Assembly (NCBI RefSeq): GCF_029076845.1
Contig: NZ_JARESE010000007.1
Span: 1 to 61,705 of the forward strand
Direction: 5' to 3'
Length of the DNA: 61,705 bases
Source of the DNA: Novosphingobium album (ex Liu et al. 2023)
GTDB taxonomy: Bacteria; Pseudomonadota; Alphaproteobacteria; Sphingomonadales; Sphingomonadaceae
Shown: positions 15,777-24,979 of the stretch, one piece after another
Layout: the number at the start of each line of letters is the position of its first letter
How positions within the stretch are numbered: the first letter of the stretch is position 1
Position numbers and translations under genes: made by a program
The notes under the pieces: generated by a model
The model's database searches: none
Told to the model about the DNA's origin: nothing
The model's input: the letters and a program-made list of their open reading frames with translations, nothing else

Positions 15777-17744
15777 GTGAGTATCGTGCTGTTTCCTGCC
15801 AAATGTGCTGGGAACAGGACGATTACGGACAACAACCTGCAATCCTCGAGGAAGGGCAATTTCCTGCCAGCAGCTGCGGTCACAGCGCTGCTGGCCAGCC
15901 GTTCCGTATCTTCACAGCTACTCACCGCTCTCCTTGCGGGCATCGCTATCTCCGTCATCGCATTCGTCACCCGCGAGCAGCTCGCTGAGCATGTCGATGA
16001 GCGTGTCCATTATTTCGTGACACTCGCCATGGCCGGGATGGTGCTGGTCGCCCTCAGGCCGGTCCTGTTCGTGATCTCGAGCGTGAGCATCATGACGCTT
16101 GCGACGCTTGTGATTGTGGACGGATGGCCCAGAGAACCCAGCCAGCAAATGGCAGTCGCCATGTTTCTGATCGCGATGATCCTCCTGTGGTGGAATCATC
16201 ATCGCACTGTCTCGGTTACGCGCGAATTGGCCGATAACACCGCGGATTTGGCGGAGGAGCTCGCCCTTCTGATCGACGGCGCGCAGGATTACGCCATCTA
16301 TATGCTCGATCCCGGTGGGAAGGTGACGATCTGGAACGAAGGTGCGGAACGCCTGAAGGGCTGGTCCGCGGAGGAGATGATCGGCAGGCCCGCGCATCTG
16401 TTCTACCCGCCCGATGCGATTGCTGCCGGCAAGCCGATCAGCTTCCTCGAGGAGGCGCGGCTGCGCGGCCGGATCGAAGTCGACGACTGGAGGATGCGCA
16501 AGGACGGCAGCGAATTTCTGGCCCATATCTCGATCACTGCTCTCAACAACCCCGATGGTTCCCTGAGGGGCTACGCAACCATCGTGCACGACATCACCGA
16601 CCAGCGCGCCGCCGAGACCTCGCTGCGCAACAGTGAGGCCCACTTGCGCTCGATCCTCTCGACGGTCCCCGACGCCATGATCGTCATCGACGAGCGTGGT
16701 CATATGGTGTCATTCAGCGATGCGGCGGAACGCATGTTTGGCTATTCGCAGGTCGAGGTTGTGGGTTCGAACGTCAGCATGCTGATGCCTTCACCCTATC
16801 GTGAGCGCCACGACGGCTATCTCGAGCGTTATCTCAGAACCGGCGAGCGACGGATCATCGGCATCGGCCGGGTGGTCTTCGCCATGCGCAAGGATGGCTC
16901 GACCTTTCCGATGGAGTTATCCGTCGGGGAAACGAGCGGTGAGGGCCAGCGGCTCTTTACGGGTTTCATCCGCGATCTGACGGACCGTCAAAGAACGCAG
17001 GAGAAGCTCGAGGAACTCCAGTCCGAGCTCATTCACGTCGCACGGGTCAGCGCCATGGGCACCATGGCCTCGACGCTCGCGCATGAACTCAACCAGCCGA
17101 TCACTGCTGTCGCCAATTACGTCGAGACCGTGCGCGACATGCTGGCTGAACCCGACCTCGAGGATATACCTGAGATGGTCGAGGCGCTCGAGGATGCTGC
17201 CAGGGAAGCCCTGCGGGCCGGCAACATCGTTCGTCGCCTGCGCGACTTTGTTGCTCGGGGCGAAGTCGAGAAGACCGTCGAGAATCTGCCCAATCTGATC
17301 AACGAAGCGGCCGCTTTCGGGTTGATCGGCGTCAGCGAGAGCTCGGTCGAGACCCGCATGGACATCGATCATGACGCCGCGAACGTACTGGTCGATAAAA
17401 TCCAGATCCAACAGGTCCTCGTTAACCTTATCCGCAATGCGGTCGAAGCCATGGGGACCAGCGCCCGTCGGCTTCTGACGATTCGTACGACGCCAGGCCA
17501 ACCGGGCTTCATCCGCGTCACGGTGGCCGACACGGGCCCCGGCGTGGCACCCGAAGTCGCCGAGCAGCTCTTCCGAACTTTCGTCAGCACCAAGTCCGAA
17601 GGCATGGGTCTTGGTTTATCAATCTGTCGAACGATCATCGAGGCAAATGGAGGGCGCATCTGGATGGAGCCGGCGAATGAGAGCGGAACACAGTTCCATT
17701 TCACTTTGATAAGAGCTGAGGCGGAGAAGGTCGATGGACGATAA
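15777..17744 (+). CDS. fixL: oxygen-sensor histidine kinase FixL
   Basis: A 655-residue membrane kinase. The first ~150 residues hold several hydrophobic segments (about 45-65, 80-120, 125-145). Two PAS domains follow (about 170-285 and 290-415). The second matches heme-PAS of rhizobial FixL very closely: [30 protein letters not shown] with the heme-ligand His, and [15 protein letters not shown] with the Arg that senses bound O2. The kinase core has the H-box [11 protein letters not shown]-box [10 protein letters not shown] and G-boxes ADTGPGV and GMGLGLSI. Start is GTG 15777, 6 bp after the previous stop. It overlaps fixJ by 11 bp. It should phosphorylate FixJ at low O2. Confidence 0.9.
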   Translation: MSIVLFPAKCAGNRTITDNNLQSSRKGNFLPAAAVTALLASRSVSSQLLTALLAGIAISVIAFVTREQLAEHVDERVHYFVTLAMAGMVLVALRPVLFVISSVSIMTLATLVIVDGWPREPSQQMAVAMFLIAMILLWWNHHRTVSVTRELADNTADLAEELALLIDGAQDYAIYMLDPGGKVTIWNEGAERLKGWSAEEMIGRPAHLFYPPDAIAAGKPISFLEEARLRGRIEVDDWRMRKDGSEFLAHISITALNNPDGSLRGYATIVHDITDQRAAETSLRNSEAHLRSILSTVPDAMIVIDERGHMVSFSDAAERMFGYSQVEVVGSNVSMLMPSPYRERHDGYLERYLRTGERRIIGIGRVVFAMRKDGSTFPMELSVGETSGEGQRLFTGFIRDLTDRQRTQEKLEELQSELIHVARVSAMGTMASTLAHELNQPITAVANYVETVRDMLAEPDLEDIPEMVEALEDAAREALRAGNIVRRLRDFVARGEVEKTVENLPNLINEAAAFGLIGVSESSVETRMDIDHDAANVLVDKIQIQQVLVNLIRNAVEAMGTSARRLLTIRTTPGQPGFIRVTVADTGPGVAPEVAEQLFRTFVSTKSEGMGLGLSICRTIIEANGGRIWMEPANESGTQFHFTLIRAEAEKVDGR

Positions 17745-18348
17745 GCGGGTAGTTCATATCGTCGATGACGAGGATTCGGTCCGTCGATCGATTGGCTTCA
17801 TGCTGAAGAAGTCGGGCTACATGGTGGTGCCGTGGGTCTCCGGAGTGGAATTTCTAAAGAATATCAAGAACGCAGCCCATGGTTGTATTCTTCTCGATAT
17901 CCGGATGCCTGAGATGGACGGCCTCCAGGTCCAGCAAGAGCTCAATGGACGCGGCGTCGCGATGCCGGTCGTGCTCCTTACAGGACATGGTGATGTCGCC
18001 AACGCGGTTTGTGCGATGAAGGCCGGCGCGGTCGACTTCATAGAAAAGCCTTTCGAAAAGGCCATCCTCCTCACCGCCATCGAGAGCGCATTCGAACGTA
18101 TCGCCGATACGGAGGCGCGCGCGAACCGAGCGGCGGATGCGGCAATCCTGATCGCCGGCCTTTCCGCGCGCGAACAGGATGTCCTCAAGGGTCTTGCCCA
18201 GGGTCTGCCGAACAAGGCTATCGCCTATGATCTGGGGATCTCGCCCCGCACGGTTGAAGTGCATCGCGCTAACGTCATGACCAAGCTCAGCGTTCGCAGT
18301 CTGTCGGAGGCGCTCCGGATCGCCTTTGCCGCGGGGGTGACGGGCTGA
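17734..18348 (+). CDS. fixJ: response regulator FixJ
   Basis: A 204-residue two-domain regulator. The receiver domain (about 1-120) has the acidic pair DDED, phospho-Asp in [11 protein letters not shown] and Lys in FIEKPFEK. The C-terminal LuxR/GerE helix-turn-helix (about 140-200) reads [40 protein letters not shown]. Size and motifs match FixJ of rhizobia and Caulobacter, where FixJ-P activates fixK and low-oxygen respiration genes. The start overlaps fixL, so the pair is translationally coupled. No fixK is visible nearby; targets may lie elsewhere or include the genes that follow. Confidence 0.92.
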   Translation: MDDKRVVHIVDDEDSVRRSIGFMLKKSGYMVVPWVSGVEFLKNIKNAAHGCILLDIRMPEMDGLQVQQELNGRGVAMPVVLLTGHGDVANAVCAMKAGAVDFIEKPFEKAILLTAIESAFERIADTEARANRAADAAILIAGLSAREQDVLKGLAQGLPNKAIAYDLGISPRTVEVHRANVMTKLSVRSLSEALRIAFAAGVTG

Positions 18349-18357
18349 GCCTAGGAC

Positions 18358-18367
18358 AGTTACGTAG
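18358..18367 (+). promoter_or_regulatory. candidate FixJ-type site
   Basis: AGTTACGTAG lies in the 85-bp gap after fixJ, about 70 bp before the next start codon. The TACGTA core resembles FixJ-type binding half-sites in alphaproteobacteria. Weak on its own; position upstream of a receiver-only gene makes it worth recording. Confidence 0.3.
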
Positions 18368-18433
18368 CGACCTGCCGGCGATTTCCTGACATCCCCGATC
18401 GACCAGTAGTGTCGCTGGATTTGCAGGAAAGCC

Positions 18434-18850
18434 ATGTCAGGCGAGACTTTTGAACCTTCGGCGGGAGAACGTCCTCGTCTTCTCCTGGTCGAGGATGATG
18501 CGGCGGTTCGCCGATCGTTGCAGCTGCTTTTCCGGGCCCGTGGTTTCGATGTGCGCGCCTATGCCCGGAGTGCCGCGCTTCTCGCCGATCCCTCCGTTCG
18601 CGATGCATGCTGCTTTGTCGCAGACTACAGTCTGGACGAAACTGACGGCATAGAGGTGCTAGTCAATCTCAAAAACCGAGGCTGGTCAGGTCCAGCGGTG
18701 CTTTTCACGGCATGTGCTTCGAACGATCTGATCGAACGCGCCTTGGCATCTGGCTTCAGCCAGGTTTTCGAGAAGCCCTTTCAAGGTCACGCGCTAGGCG
18801 ATGTGGTCGTCCGGTTGACGGGCGAGCGCTGGGCCGCTGCCCAATCCTGA
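18434..18850 (+). CDS. single-domain response regulator
   Basis: A 138-residue receiver protein with no output domain: LLLVEDDAAVRRSL (acidic pair), phospho-Asp in CFVADYSLDETDGIEVL, Thr-equivalent in AVLFTACASN and Lys in QVFEKPFQGHAL. ATG 18434 follows AGGAAA by 4 bp. Single receivers beside fixLJ can act as phosphate sinks or as FixL inhibitors (FixT in Caulobacter). Sequence alone does not show which. It lies 85 bp after fixJ. Confidence 0.82.
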   Translation: MSGETFEPSAGERPRLLLVEDDAAVRRSLQLLFRARGFDVRAYARSAALLADPSVRDACCFVADYSLDETDGIEVLVNLKNRGWSGPAVLFTACASNDLIERALASGFSQVFEKPFQGHALGDVVVRLTGERWAAAQS

Positions 18851-18958
18851 CAGGTCTGGCATTGCATGAATTTAGTGATGGAGGCACGTCCCCGATGCTT
18901 CGAGATTTCCCCTCCCTGGTGTGGCTTATCCCGCGCACATGGAAATACAGGGCGTCAA

Positions 18959-19372
18959 ATGCATGATGGCGCGACCTCAGCGGGAGACCCCGGGGGCAAG
19001 CCCATTCCCGTCCAACTCATCGGCGTGGGCCCGACCGAGGAGTTCGCGACGGCCCAGACCGTGAATAATGACCGGATCACATGGGCTGGAGCTGTCGCGA
19101 GCCTGGAGGCTCTGCACGCGCGGCCGTGGCCGCCGGGGCAGTTCGTTCTTCTCCTGGACGGCGATGTTTCGGCCGGCGACCTGGCGGCCTCGCTGGGCAC
19201 CTACCCAGAACTCGTCTCGGCCAGGCCGATTATCCTGCAGATTACCCGGCCCGAGATTCGTCTCGTGGTCACTCTCATGCAGCAGGGCATCGTCGATGTG
19301 CTGCCCAAACCCTACACTTTGCCTCGCCTTTGCGCCGCGCTGGACGAGATATTGGTATCCCGGAGCCGCTGA
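18959..19372 (+). CDS. receiver-like (degenerate CheY-fold) protein
   Basis: A 137-residue protein (from ATG 18959; in-frame starts at 18866 and 18878 would lengthen it, but none has a clear ribosome site). It looks like a degenerate receiver: IPVQLIGVGPTEEF at the N-terminus without the usual Asp pair, FVLLLDGDVSAGDL at the phospho-Asp position, a PIILQITRP strand, and MQQGIVDVLPKPYTLPRL with the conserved Lys-Pro. Loss of the acidic pocket suggests phosphorylation-independent signalling. It follows the single-domain regulator in the same direction and belongs to the fixLJ neighbourhood. Confidence 0.55.
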   Translation: MHDGATSAGDPGGKPIPVQLIGVGPTEEFATAQTVNNDRITWAGAVASLEALHARPWPPGQFVLLLDGDVSAGDLAASLGTYPELVSARPIILQITRPEIRLVVTLMQQGIVDVLPKPYTLPRLCAALDEILVSRSR

Positions 19373-19462
19373 CCACCCTAATCGGCGAACTATTGGTGCA
19401 GCCGCATCGGCGCTGCCGGAGGAGATCCGAAAACCTTGATGCCAAGAGACGAGGAGGTGTGC

Positions 19463-19537
19463 ATGACCGCAGCCGATAAGACGCAGACATCCTATAATCT
19501 GATGGGCGGACCCGAGGGGCTCTTGCGGTGCGTTTGA
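19463..19537 (+). CDS. 24-residue leader-type small ORF
   Basis: A short frame (MTAADKTQTSYNLMGGPEGL...CV) preceded by a near-ideal GAGGAGGTG (19451-19459). It overlaps the GTG start of the cytochrome c gene by 10 bp, a geometry suited to translational coupling. No function is recognised; it may be only a leader peptide for the cytochrome gene. Confidence 0.4.
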   Translation: MTAADKTQTSYNLMGGPEGLLRCV

Positions 19538-19908
19538 GGTCCGTCTTCTTCCTTCCGATCCTGCTGGGCGCGGCGTGCGGGGCGATTGCCGTCGTGCAGG
19601 CGCGACCCGCTCCGCGCGTCGAGCCGGTCGAAACGGCGCTGCAGAAGCGCGGGCTCGCTTTCGCACGACAGCGCTGTTCGGCCTGTCATGCAATCGATGC
19701 CGGGGTTTCGCCCCGACCCGAAGCGCCGTCGTTCGAGACGATCATCAACACGCCCGGGCTCACGGCGGAAACGCTCGATCCGTGGCTGCGCGATTCTCAC
19801 AACTTCCCGGAAATCATGAATTTCACGGTCGCACCCGGCGAGATCGAGGCGCTCGCGGCCTATATGCTGACGCTCAGGAATTCCGACTACAGACCCCCAA
19901 TCCAGTAG
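19528..19908 (+). CDS. small periplasmic cytochrome c
   Basis: A 126-residue monohaem cytochrome c with an N-terminal export signal (VFFLPILLGAACGAIAVV) and one CSACH haem-binding motif at about residues 50-54. The likely distal ligand Met is in NFPEIMNF, about residue 95, followed by a closing helix EIEALAAYMLTL. The start is GTG 19528 with GAGGGG upstream. It lies after the fixLJ block and is probably an electron carrier for respiration. A C-terminal fragment of a close paralogue is at 515-605. Confidence 0.82.
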   Translation: MRLRSVFFLPILLGAACGAIAVVQARPAPRVEPVETALQKRGLAFARQRCSACHAIDAGVSPRPEAPSFETIINTPGLTAETLDPWLRDSHNFPEIMNFTVAPGEIEALAAYMLTLRNSDYRPPIQ

Positions 19909-19960
19909 TTGCCGCGGCGATTGCCGGCAGCCGCCCAGCGGATGACTGAAAAATGATGAT

Positions 19961-21328
19961 ATGTCGCGTTCCGCGCAACGTCCTGTCATGAAACCGGCGC
20001 GCAACCGTCAATTTGCAGGCTACGCGATGCTGCTGCTGCTCGCGGTCGGAGCAGTCCAGATTATCGCCAGCCTGGTTTTCTATGCAGCGATCGATCGGCA
20101 GTCGGTCCGCGAGGACCATGCTCGCCGCGTCGCGGAATTCCTGATCGTCAGCGATCGGCTGCACCGGCTGGTGCCAACGGATACCGTCCGGGTCATGACG
20201 ACCGGCCACCTCGACGCCGCAATCGCCGCGACTCCGTCCACTCCCCGCTCCGGAACGCGGGCTGCCGTGCGCGAAATCCGGGGCTATGTTCTTGCTTGGG
20301 AGAAGCCTCTCGCCGATCGGCCCTTGTTCCTCGATATTCATCCGGGACGCCTGGGCCACCGCGATCTTGTCGGCTCGATGCAGCTCGCTGACGGGAAATG
20401 GCTGAACTTTCGCTCGACCGACATTTCCTCGAGCTGGCCGATCGCCCTCAGGGCCACGACGATGACGCTTCTGATCACGCTTGTCTGTCTGGGCATCGGT
20501 CTCCTGGTGCTGCGCCGGTTGACTAGTCCCCTGACGCACCTCTCGGAGGCGGCCGATGCCATCACCGACGGAACGGCGATGGCGATCGAGGAGTCCGGTA
20601 CGCGCGAATTGCGCAATCTGGCACGCACGCTCAATGGTCTGCAGGCAAAAATCAATGATATGGTCATGCAGCAGACACGATCCTTCGAGGCGATCAGCCA
20701 CGATTTGCGCACGCCGCTCAGCAGACTGATCGTTGCATCCGATTTCGTGTCCGAGGACGACATCGCCCGCATCGTCGCGTCGAGCGCCGCCGAGATCGAA
20801 GCAATGCTCGCGTCCCTGCAGGCCTTTTTGCGCGTTCAGCACTTTCAAGCGGAACTCGAACCCGTCGATCTCGCCGCCGCGGTTCGCGATCTTCTGGCAG
20901 GCGTCGATGCGCCCACGACGCTGAGCGCGCCCGTATCCTCCACCGTGCCGACCTTTCGCGAGCCTCTGCTGCTGAGTCTGCGGGCGCTCATCGGGAACGC
21001 TGTCCAATATGGATCGCGGGCCGACGTCACGATTTCGCGCACCCCATCGGACTGGCTCGTCCTAATCGAGGATGATGGCCCCGGCATCCCAGAAGAGTAT
21101 TTTGGGACGATCCTCGATCCGTTCTTCCGGCTCGATGCCGCCCGGGCGCGAGACACGGCGGGCTTCGGCCTGGGAGTACCGATGGCCTACCGGTTGCTGC
21201 AAAGGTTTGGCGGTCGCCTCGAGTTTGCCAATCGGGAAACGGGCGGGCTTCGCGTTACCGTTACCGTTCCGACGACCGCGGAGCCGCTTCGGGGTGGTTC
21301 GCCCCCGCCGCTGCCAGCGGCCTTGTAA
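19961..21328 (+). CDS. membrane sensor histidine kinase (HAMP)
   Basis: A 455-residue kinase with membrane segments at about 18-42 and 165-185, a periplasmic sensor region between them, a HAMP linker (LRRLTSPLTHLSEAADAI), phospho-His in FEAISHDLRTPLSR (about 245), and ATPase boxes LRALIGNAVQYG and EDDGPGIPEE, ending GFGLGVPMA. It is an EnvZ-type kinase but has no OmpR-type partner beside it; the nearest regulators belong to FixJ and to the pair at 23894-25668, so it looks like an orphan. The signal is unknown. Confidence 0.83.
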   Translation: MSRSAQRPVMKPARNRQFAGYAMLLLLAVGAVQIIASLVFYAAIDRQSVREDHARRVAEFLIVSDRLHRLVPTDTVRVMTTGHLDAAIAATPSTPRSGTRAAVREIRGYVLAWEKPLADRPLFLDIHPGRLGHRDLVGSMQLADGKWLNFRSTDISSSWPIALRATTMTLLITLVCLGIGLLVLRRLTSPLTHLSEAADAITDGTAMAIEESGTRELRNLARTLNGLQAKINDMVMQQTRSFEAISHDLRTPLSRLIVASDFVSEDDIARIVASSAAEIEAMLASLQAFLRVQHFQAELEPVDLAAAVRDLLAGVDAPTTLSAPVSSTVPTFREPLLLSLRALIGNAVQYGSRADVTISRTPSDWLVLIEDDGPGIPEEYFGTILDPFFRLDAARARDTAGFGLGVPMAYRLLQRFGGRLEFANRETGGLRVTVTVPTTAEPLRGGSPPPLPAAL

Positions 21329-21375
21329 TCAGCGTAATCCGCACATCGATCCCGGATCAGGACGTGGCCGCTTGA

Positions 21376-22476
21376 TCAGTCGCGCTTCCGTTTGACTGCG
21401 ATCCCGGCAAATTCGTCGATCCGAGCAGACAGATCCTCCAGATTCTCCTTCAATTGCACGAAACCGAAGGCGAGACCAAAAATTCGGGCGACCTGTTCGT
21501 CGGCAAGATCACGGGTTGCGCCGACCCGGCGCGCTTCTGCCACCGCTGCGCCATGCGCTGAGAGCGCCTGTTCCACCGCGGTCATTGGCGGTGCCCCGTG
21601 CCGATCGGCCAGTGCCTCGGCGCCGCTTCGCAGATAGGCGGCAATCGCTTCTACCGCGAGTTCGGCCGTTTGTGTCAGCGCCGCAACCGGCGGCGCGGAG
21701 TGCGGCGTCTCCACGGTGCGACCGATCATCGTCAGATCATGGCGAATTCGCCTGAGCGTCCGGCAGAGCGGTTGCGGGTCGGGCGCGTGGACCAGATAGC
21801 TCGCACGTTCTCGCACGGCCTCTTCCGCGACATCTTCGGCGCGCGTTATGGCTTGACGAATGTCGTGGTGAAGCTCGGTTATCGCCTTGGCATCTCCGCG
21901 GCCGGCTATCGCGTGCGCCAGTTGTTCGATCAGGTCCGCCAGTAGGCCGAGCGCATCGCCTGCCGCTCTGGCGAGTGTCTCGTGCGCGCGAACCGGAAAA
22001 ACAAGCAGCGTCACCGCCAGGGCGACAAGGCTGCCGATACCGACCTCCAGGATCCGATCGAGTCCGACCAACCATGGCGTCCTGTCCGGTAGCATGGGCG
22101 TCAGCAGCAAAATCACGCCTGTGACGGGTGCAACCCGATAGGCCGGCTTGAACGCGGCGACGACAGCCAGTGGAACCAACGTGATGGCCAATGCCAGCCC
22201 CGTGCTCAGCGCGGTGCTGCGCGGAACCGCAATGAGGACGCATATTCCCCAGAACGCGCCGCCAATCGAACCGGCGAACCGGTCGAGCGTCGCCTTGAGC
22301 GAGGCGCCGACGCTCGCCTGCATGACGATGACGGCTGTCAGGACCGCCCAGAGACTCTTGAGCGCCAGAACGTGACAAAGAATGAAAGTCAGCACACCGG
22401 CCACGACGATGCGGGTGGCGAGCCCAAGCGACACCGAATTGTTCCGATTCCAGCGTGTCGGAGGAAAGTCGTGCAT
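21376..22476 (-). CDS. FUSC family membrane transporter
   Basis: A 366-residue protein with six or so hydrophobic segments in the N-terminal ~165 residues (IVVAGVLTFILCHVLAL, LWAVLTAVIVMQASVG, AFWGICVLIAVP, GLALAITLVPLAVVAAF, GVILLLTPML, GSLVALAVTLLVFPV), including the family signature around SVGASLKATLDRFAGSIGGAFWG. The rest is a cytosolic helical domain. FUSC proteins (YccS, AaeB) export aromatic acids or similar compounds. It is convergent with the orphan kinase gene. Confidence 0.8.
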   Translation of the reverse strand: MHDFPPTRWNRNNSVSLGLATRIVVAGVLTFILCHVLALKSLWAVLTAVIVMQASVGASLKATLDRFAGSIGGAFWGICVLIAVPRSTALSTGLALAITLVPLAVVAAFKPAYRVAPVTGVILLLTPMLPDRTPWLVGLDRILEVGIGSLVALAVTLLVFPVRAHETLARAAGDALGLLADLIEQLAHAIAGRGDAKAITELHHDIRQAITRAEDVAEEAVRERASYLVHAPDPQPLCRTLRRIRHDLTMIGRTVETPHSAPPVAALTQTAELAVEAIAAYLRSGAEALADRHGAPPMTAVEQALSAHGAAVAEARRVGATRDLADEQVARIFGLAFGFVQLKENLEDLSARIDEFAGIAVKRKRD

Positions 22477-22822
22477 CGTCTAGTCGCATTCCATCATGCC
22501 AACCGTCGGTTGGGAACGCCATGTGATGCCACGCCTGCGGCACGAACACGATCAAAACCGGGACGAATGCCACTGCTGACTCTGGTCCGTCAGACTCGGA
22601 CGAGCGACAGGCTAACGTTACGCGTCCCACGCGTTCCTTGAAGGATCAGGCCGCCCCTCAATGATCTGGCCCCGGCGGGGTTCGGGGAGATCGTCGGGAA
22701 GCGCCGAATAATGTATGTGGATGCCGCCTCGATCTCGAACTGACCGAACCGATCCGAGAGACTGTCGCCTATGTCGGTGCAGGCTGTAGATAGTGCGCCA
22801 TGATTTGGGGGAAGGCATGGTG
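22477..22822. other. intergenic region between divergent genes
   Basis: About 345 bp between the FUSC gene (minus) and the urea transporter (plus). No gene or clear operator is seen; it must hold both promoters. Confidence 0.4.
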
Positions 22823-23854
22823 ATGCGCGCGCGTTTTTCTTCGACCGGCTTGGCCGTCACTGACCAGGGTCTGGTGTGCTCTGTGCTGTATTTTCTCGAC
22901 TCCGTGTTGCGCGGGGTCGGCCAGGTGATGTTGCAGAACAACAGCTATGCCGGGCTGCTCTTTCTGGCGGGAGTTTTCTACAATGCGCCGCTTTTCGGGC
23001 TGGCGGCCCTGATCGGGACCGCCGTCAGCACCGCCACCGCCCTGCTCCTGCGTGTAGAGCGCGCCTTTGTAAGGGACGGGCTGTTCGGCTTCAACGGCGC
23101 GCTCGTCGCCATCGCCTTACTTTACTTCCTTCAGCCGAATGCCCTGACCTGGGCCTGCGTCGTCTTCGCCGCCGCATGTTCGACGATCGTCATGGCCGCC
23201 ATGCTGACGTTGCTCGGCGTCTGGCGGATGCCCGCGCTGACGGCGCCCTTCGTCTTCATATCCTGGGGCACCTTCCTGGCCACCGCGCGCTTCGGCCGGC
23301 TTGAGTCGACCCACCTTTTGCCAACTGCCGGCCTTCCAAAGGCGGTAGCGGTCGAGGGCGTGGTGACGGCATCGACGGTAGCCGAGGGGCTCTTCAACGG
23401 GATCGCCCAGGTCTTCTTTCAGGGGAACGTCGTCACCGGCATGCTCTTCGCGATCGGGCTCGTCTTGAGTTCGAGAGCGGCTTTCGTCACGGCGTTGGCC
23501 GGATCCCTGGTTGGCCTATGCGTCGCGTGGGGCATGGGCGCGGCTGAACCGGCGATCCGATCGGGCGCATTCGGCTTCAACAGCGTACTCGTTGCGATCG
23601 CGCTTGGTGGGACGTTTTTCGTGCGCGACCGGGTATCGATCGCCTATTCGCTGTTCGCGACGATCACCGCGGCCGTCGTCTTCGCGGCGCTGTCGGCGGC
23701 GCTGGAGCCGCTCGGCCTGCCGGCACTCACCTTTCCGTTCGTGCTCGTCACCTGGCTCTTCCTGCTCGCAAGCCCTGTCTTTCCGGGACTTCGGCTGGTG
23801 ACGGCCGAGAATGAACAGGCTTCCAATGAGAAGGCGGCCTTCTGGCGGCTTTGA
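22823..23854 (+). CDS. urea transporter (UT family)
   Basis: A 343-residue membrane protein with an internal duplication typical of UT channels: VLRGVGQVMLQNNSYAGLLFLAGVF in the first half and LFNGIAQVFFQGNVVTGMLFAIGL in the second, each followed by a GLFGFNGALVAIAL / AFGFNSVLVAIAL motif that lines the urea pore. About ten hydrophobic segments fill the rest. ATG 22823 is preferred because GGGGGAAGG lies 7 bp upstream; ATG 22817 is too close. No urease genes are in the window, so the physiological role is unclear. Confidence 0.85.
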   Translation: MRARFSSTGLAVTDQGLVCSVLYFLDSVLRGVGQVMLQNNSYAGLLFLAGVFYNAPLFGLAALIGTAVSTATALLLRVERAFVRDGLFGFNGALVAIALLYFLQPNALTWACVVFAAACSTIVMAAMLTLLGVWRMPALTAPFVFISWGTFLATARFGRLESTHLLPTAGLPKAVAVEGVVTASTVAEGLFNGIAQVFFQGNVVTGMLFAIGLVLSSRAAFVTALAGSLVGLCVAWGMGAAEPAIRSGAFGFNSVLVAIALGGTFFVRDRVSIAYSLFATITAAVVFAALSAALEPLGLPALTFPFVLVTWLFLLASPVFPGLRLVTAENEQASNEKAAFWRL

Positions 23855-23893
23855 CGGGCCCTCTTCCCCGGAGAGCGAACTCGTCCCGATCGT

Positions 23894-24979
23894 TCAACCC
23901 TGGTCGACGCTGTGGCGACGGGGCAGGCTCAGTTCGAAGGTCGCGCCGACATCCACATCACTGTCGATGCGTACTGCGCCGCCATGTGCTGTCATGATCG
24001 CCTCGACAACGCTGAGACCGAGGCCGCTGCCCCCGCTGCTGCGCGAGCGCGATTCCTCGCCGCGCTCGAACAAGGTGAAGGCGCGGCTGACGAATTCAGG
24101 AGAGATGCCCGGGCCTTCGTCCTTCACCCGCAAGATGCCAGTGTCGCGCGTTGAGCGGACCTGGACAACCACGCGGCCCTTGCCCGCATAGCGGCGGGCA
24201 TTGTCGAGCAGCGCGATCAACGCCTGGCGAACGCGTTGGGCGTCGGCCGGAACCATGCAGCTGCTGGCGTCGAGTTCGAGCATCATGCCGACCCCGGTGA
24301 AATCCGGCCGCATCACCTCAACCACCGAAGCCGCTTCCCTCCCCAGGTCGACCGGGGCGATAGAAAGCTCAAGCCGGTTCGAGGCCGCGAGACTGATGGT
24401 GCGCAGATCGTCGGCAGTGCGCGCCAGCCCCTCGACCTGGGCGATCAGCGCCCGAAACGCGGCCTCATTCGGCGCGAAGACACCGTCGATAAAGCCCTGG
24501 AGCCGACCCTTGACGATGGTGAGCGGGGTGCGCAGCTCATGCGCGATGGCGAGGTTCAGGGTTCGGGCCTCGTTGATGCCCTGATCGATGCGCCGCGCCA
24601 TCTCGTTGAAATCATGGACGAGCTGCGCGGTCTCCTCGAAGGCGCAATCGTCCGGAAGCTCTTCGAGCACGAATTTGCTCTGTTCCGTCACCCGCCGCGC
24701 TGCGCCCGCCACGGCCTCCACCGGCCGGGCGATCCGTCGCGCCAGCCGGTCGCCGGCATAGGCCGCGCCGCCCAGTCCGATGAGGCCGAAGACGATCATC
24801 GCCGCGCCTTCGCCGATCGACATGCGCCAGTCGCGGTGGGTGGACAGGACGTCGGGAAAGATCTGCGCCATTACGATCTGGAACAGGATCAACCCGCCGA
24901 TCATCACGATCAGCGCCAGTGCCGTGACGCGGACCATGGCCAATGCGATCCGCCGGCGCAGGCCGGGCAGCGGTGTCAT
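23894..24979 (-). CDS. sensor histidine kinase (BaeS-like)
   Basis: A 361-residue kinase with two membrane segments (about 15-37 and 58-78) around a short periplasmic loop, a HAMP region (DRLARRIARPVEAVAGAARR), the H-box LAIAHELRTPLTIVK (about 150), the N-box ALIALLDNARRYAGKG and the G-boxes VKDEGPGIS and GGSGLGLSVV. Its start overlaps the stop of the response regulator gene by 4 bp (ATGA), so they are translated together. The short sensor loop suggests envelope sensing, as in BaeS. Confidence 0.87.
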   Translation of the reverse strand: MTPLPGLRRRIALAMVRVTALALIVMIGGLILFQIVMAQIFPDVLSTHRDWRMSIGEGAAMIVFGLIGLGGAAYAGDRLARRIARPVEAVAGAARRVTEQSKFVLEELPDDCAFEETAQLVHDFNEMARRIDQGINEARTLNLAIAHELRTPLTIVKGRLQGFIDGVFAPNEAAFRALIAQVEGLARTADDLRTISLAASNRLELSIAPVDLGREAASVVEVMRPDFTGVGMMLELDASSCMVPADAQRVRQALIALLDNARRYAGKGRVVVQVRSTRDTGILRVKDEGPGISPEFVSRAFTLFERGEESRSRSSGGSGLGLSVVEAIMTAHGGAVRIDSDVDVGATFELSLPRRHSVDQG

